A stretch of DNA of 42,997 nt from Haplomitrium mnioides (Eukaryota > Marchantiophyta > Haplomitriopsida > Calobryales): the NCBI GenBank assembly GCA_049999725.1, contig JBNGIS010001145.1:40618-83614 (forward strand). The letters are read 5' to 3'. Position numbers and translations under genes: made by a program. Below are positions 42,431 to 42,997 of this stretch, one piece after another (positions within the stretch are counted from its first letter, which is position 1; every line of letters begins with the position of its first letter). The notes below the pieces were generated by a model that did no database searches, was not told where the DNA came from, and was given only the letters and a program-made list of their open reading frames with translations.

Positions 42431-42997
42431 CATAGAGGTGATCCCGACAATTGGAGATTTACCCTTCTCCGGGTTCTTTTACTCGGGGAGGACAGTGGTT
42501 TTGAGACAAAAGAATCTTATTTCTTACAGAAATCTTCACTTTCAGAATTCAGGACAATCAGGGATTCATGATCACTTTTCCCAGGCTCCAAATCGGATTC
42601 CAGAATATTGAATCGGATTGCATTAACACCAAAAACCAATTCCGAAGCACTGCTTCTGGTTCTATCTAAAACTTCCGAAGCCCTACTTCTGACCCTTTTC
42701 CGCCAACAGTCCGATGCCGCAGTCAACTCGGAAGCTTGACCGTCTCGTCCTTTCCTGTACTTCCCCCGTAAGCTGACTTAAACAACTTCACGACACCTTT
42801 GCTGACGTCACTTCTGATATTTCTCACTACACGACAATCTCCCACTTCGGAACTCCGCCGTCCGACGCCGTTTTCCTCCTGGAAGTTTGACCGTCGTTCC
42901 GCTAGTTCCTTCGGACTTCGGAAATTTCTCTTCGGACTCAAATTCCACCCTTTCCGAATCCGAACTTCTGACCCCTAGCGTAAACTTCCGCTAGACC
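42431..42997 (-). repeat. Block E: LTR fragment related to A/B/C
   Basis: It contains the shared module words CGCCGTCCGACGCCGTTTTC, GAAGTTTGACCGTCG and AAGCTTGACCGTC (42700-42905), so it belongs to the same LTR superfamily, with the same orientation as A-C judged by the module. It runs off the window. Its left boundary with the copia element is approximate and the end sequence differs from A-C. Confidence 0.6.

Overview
The window is land-plant nuclear DNA. It holds no intact host gene that I can recognise and is built almost entirely of LTR retrotransposons inserted into one another. The signs are plant-type Ty3/gypsy polyproteins (two without a chromodomain, one with), a Ty1/copia element, several multi-kilobase LTRs, 5-bp target duplications and assembly gaps of 10 or 100 N. 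The species cannot be named from the sequence.

Layout. (1) 1-7054: Ty3/gypsy element A on the minus strand: integrase, RNase H, RT, protease, a gag stub, primer-binding site and a 3-kb 5' LTR. Its 3' end lies outside the window. (2) 7055-12832: older AT-rich target DNA with two clusters of a hairpin-forming ~26-bp minisatellite and a decayed chromovirus F (minus strand: RT, RNase H, integrase, chromodomain). (3) 12833-37446: element B (minus strand), with ~2.95-kb LTRs at both ends and a matching AATAC target duplication, inserted in F's RT. B's own RT is broken by (4) composite C (20866-31433), a pol-less gag-type element in the order LTR, internal, LTR, truncated internal, and by (5) block D (about 17931-20865), plus-strand sequence related to the LTRs of A and C and itself hit by a 148-bp polyadenylated insertion. 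(6) 37447-38960: the other side of F, then unassigned DNA. (7) About 39.0-42.4 kb: a decayed Ty1/copia element on the plus strand (LTR end, long leader, gag, zinc knuckle, protease), cut off by (8) a further A/B/C-type LTR fragment E running off the right edge.

How the parts fit. A, B and C share one primer-binding sequence (TGGCGCTAGAAGGAGGG or one mismatch) and related LTR blocks. C lacks protease, RT, RNase H and integrase, so it is best read as a non-autonomous partner of A/B-like elements (inference). The LTRs share a module rich in TTGAC (W-box cores) beside CACGTG, and A, C and D carry an octamer GTTCTTAY at regular 42-55 bp spacing. These shared, repeated LTR modules are the most interesting signals here. 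All coding regions carry nonsense or frameshift damage. Element A is best preserved: over about 3.6 kb its frame is broken only by four TAG codons. Identities are from hand comparison of short stretches; no alignment or database search was run.
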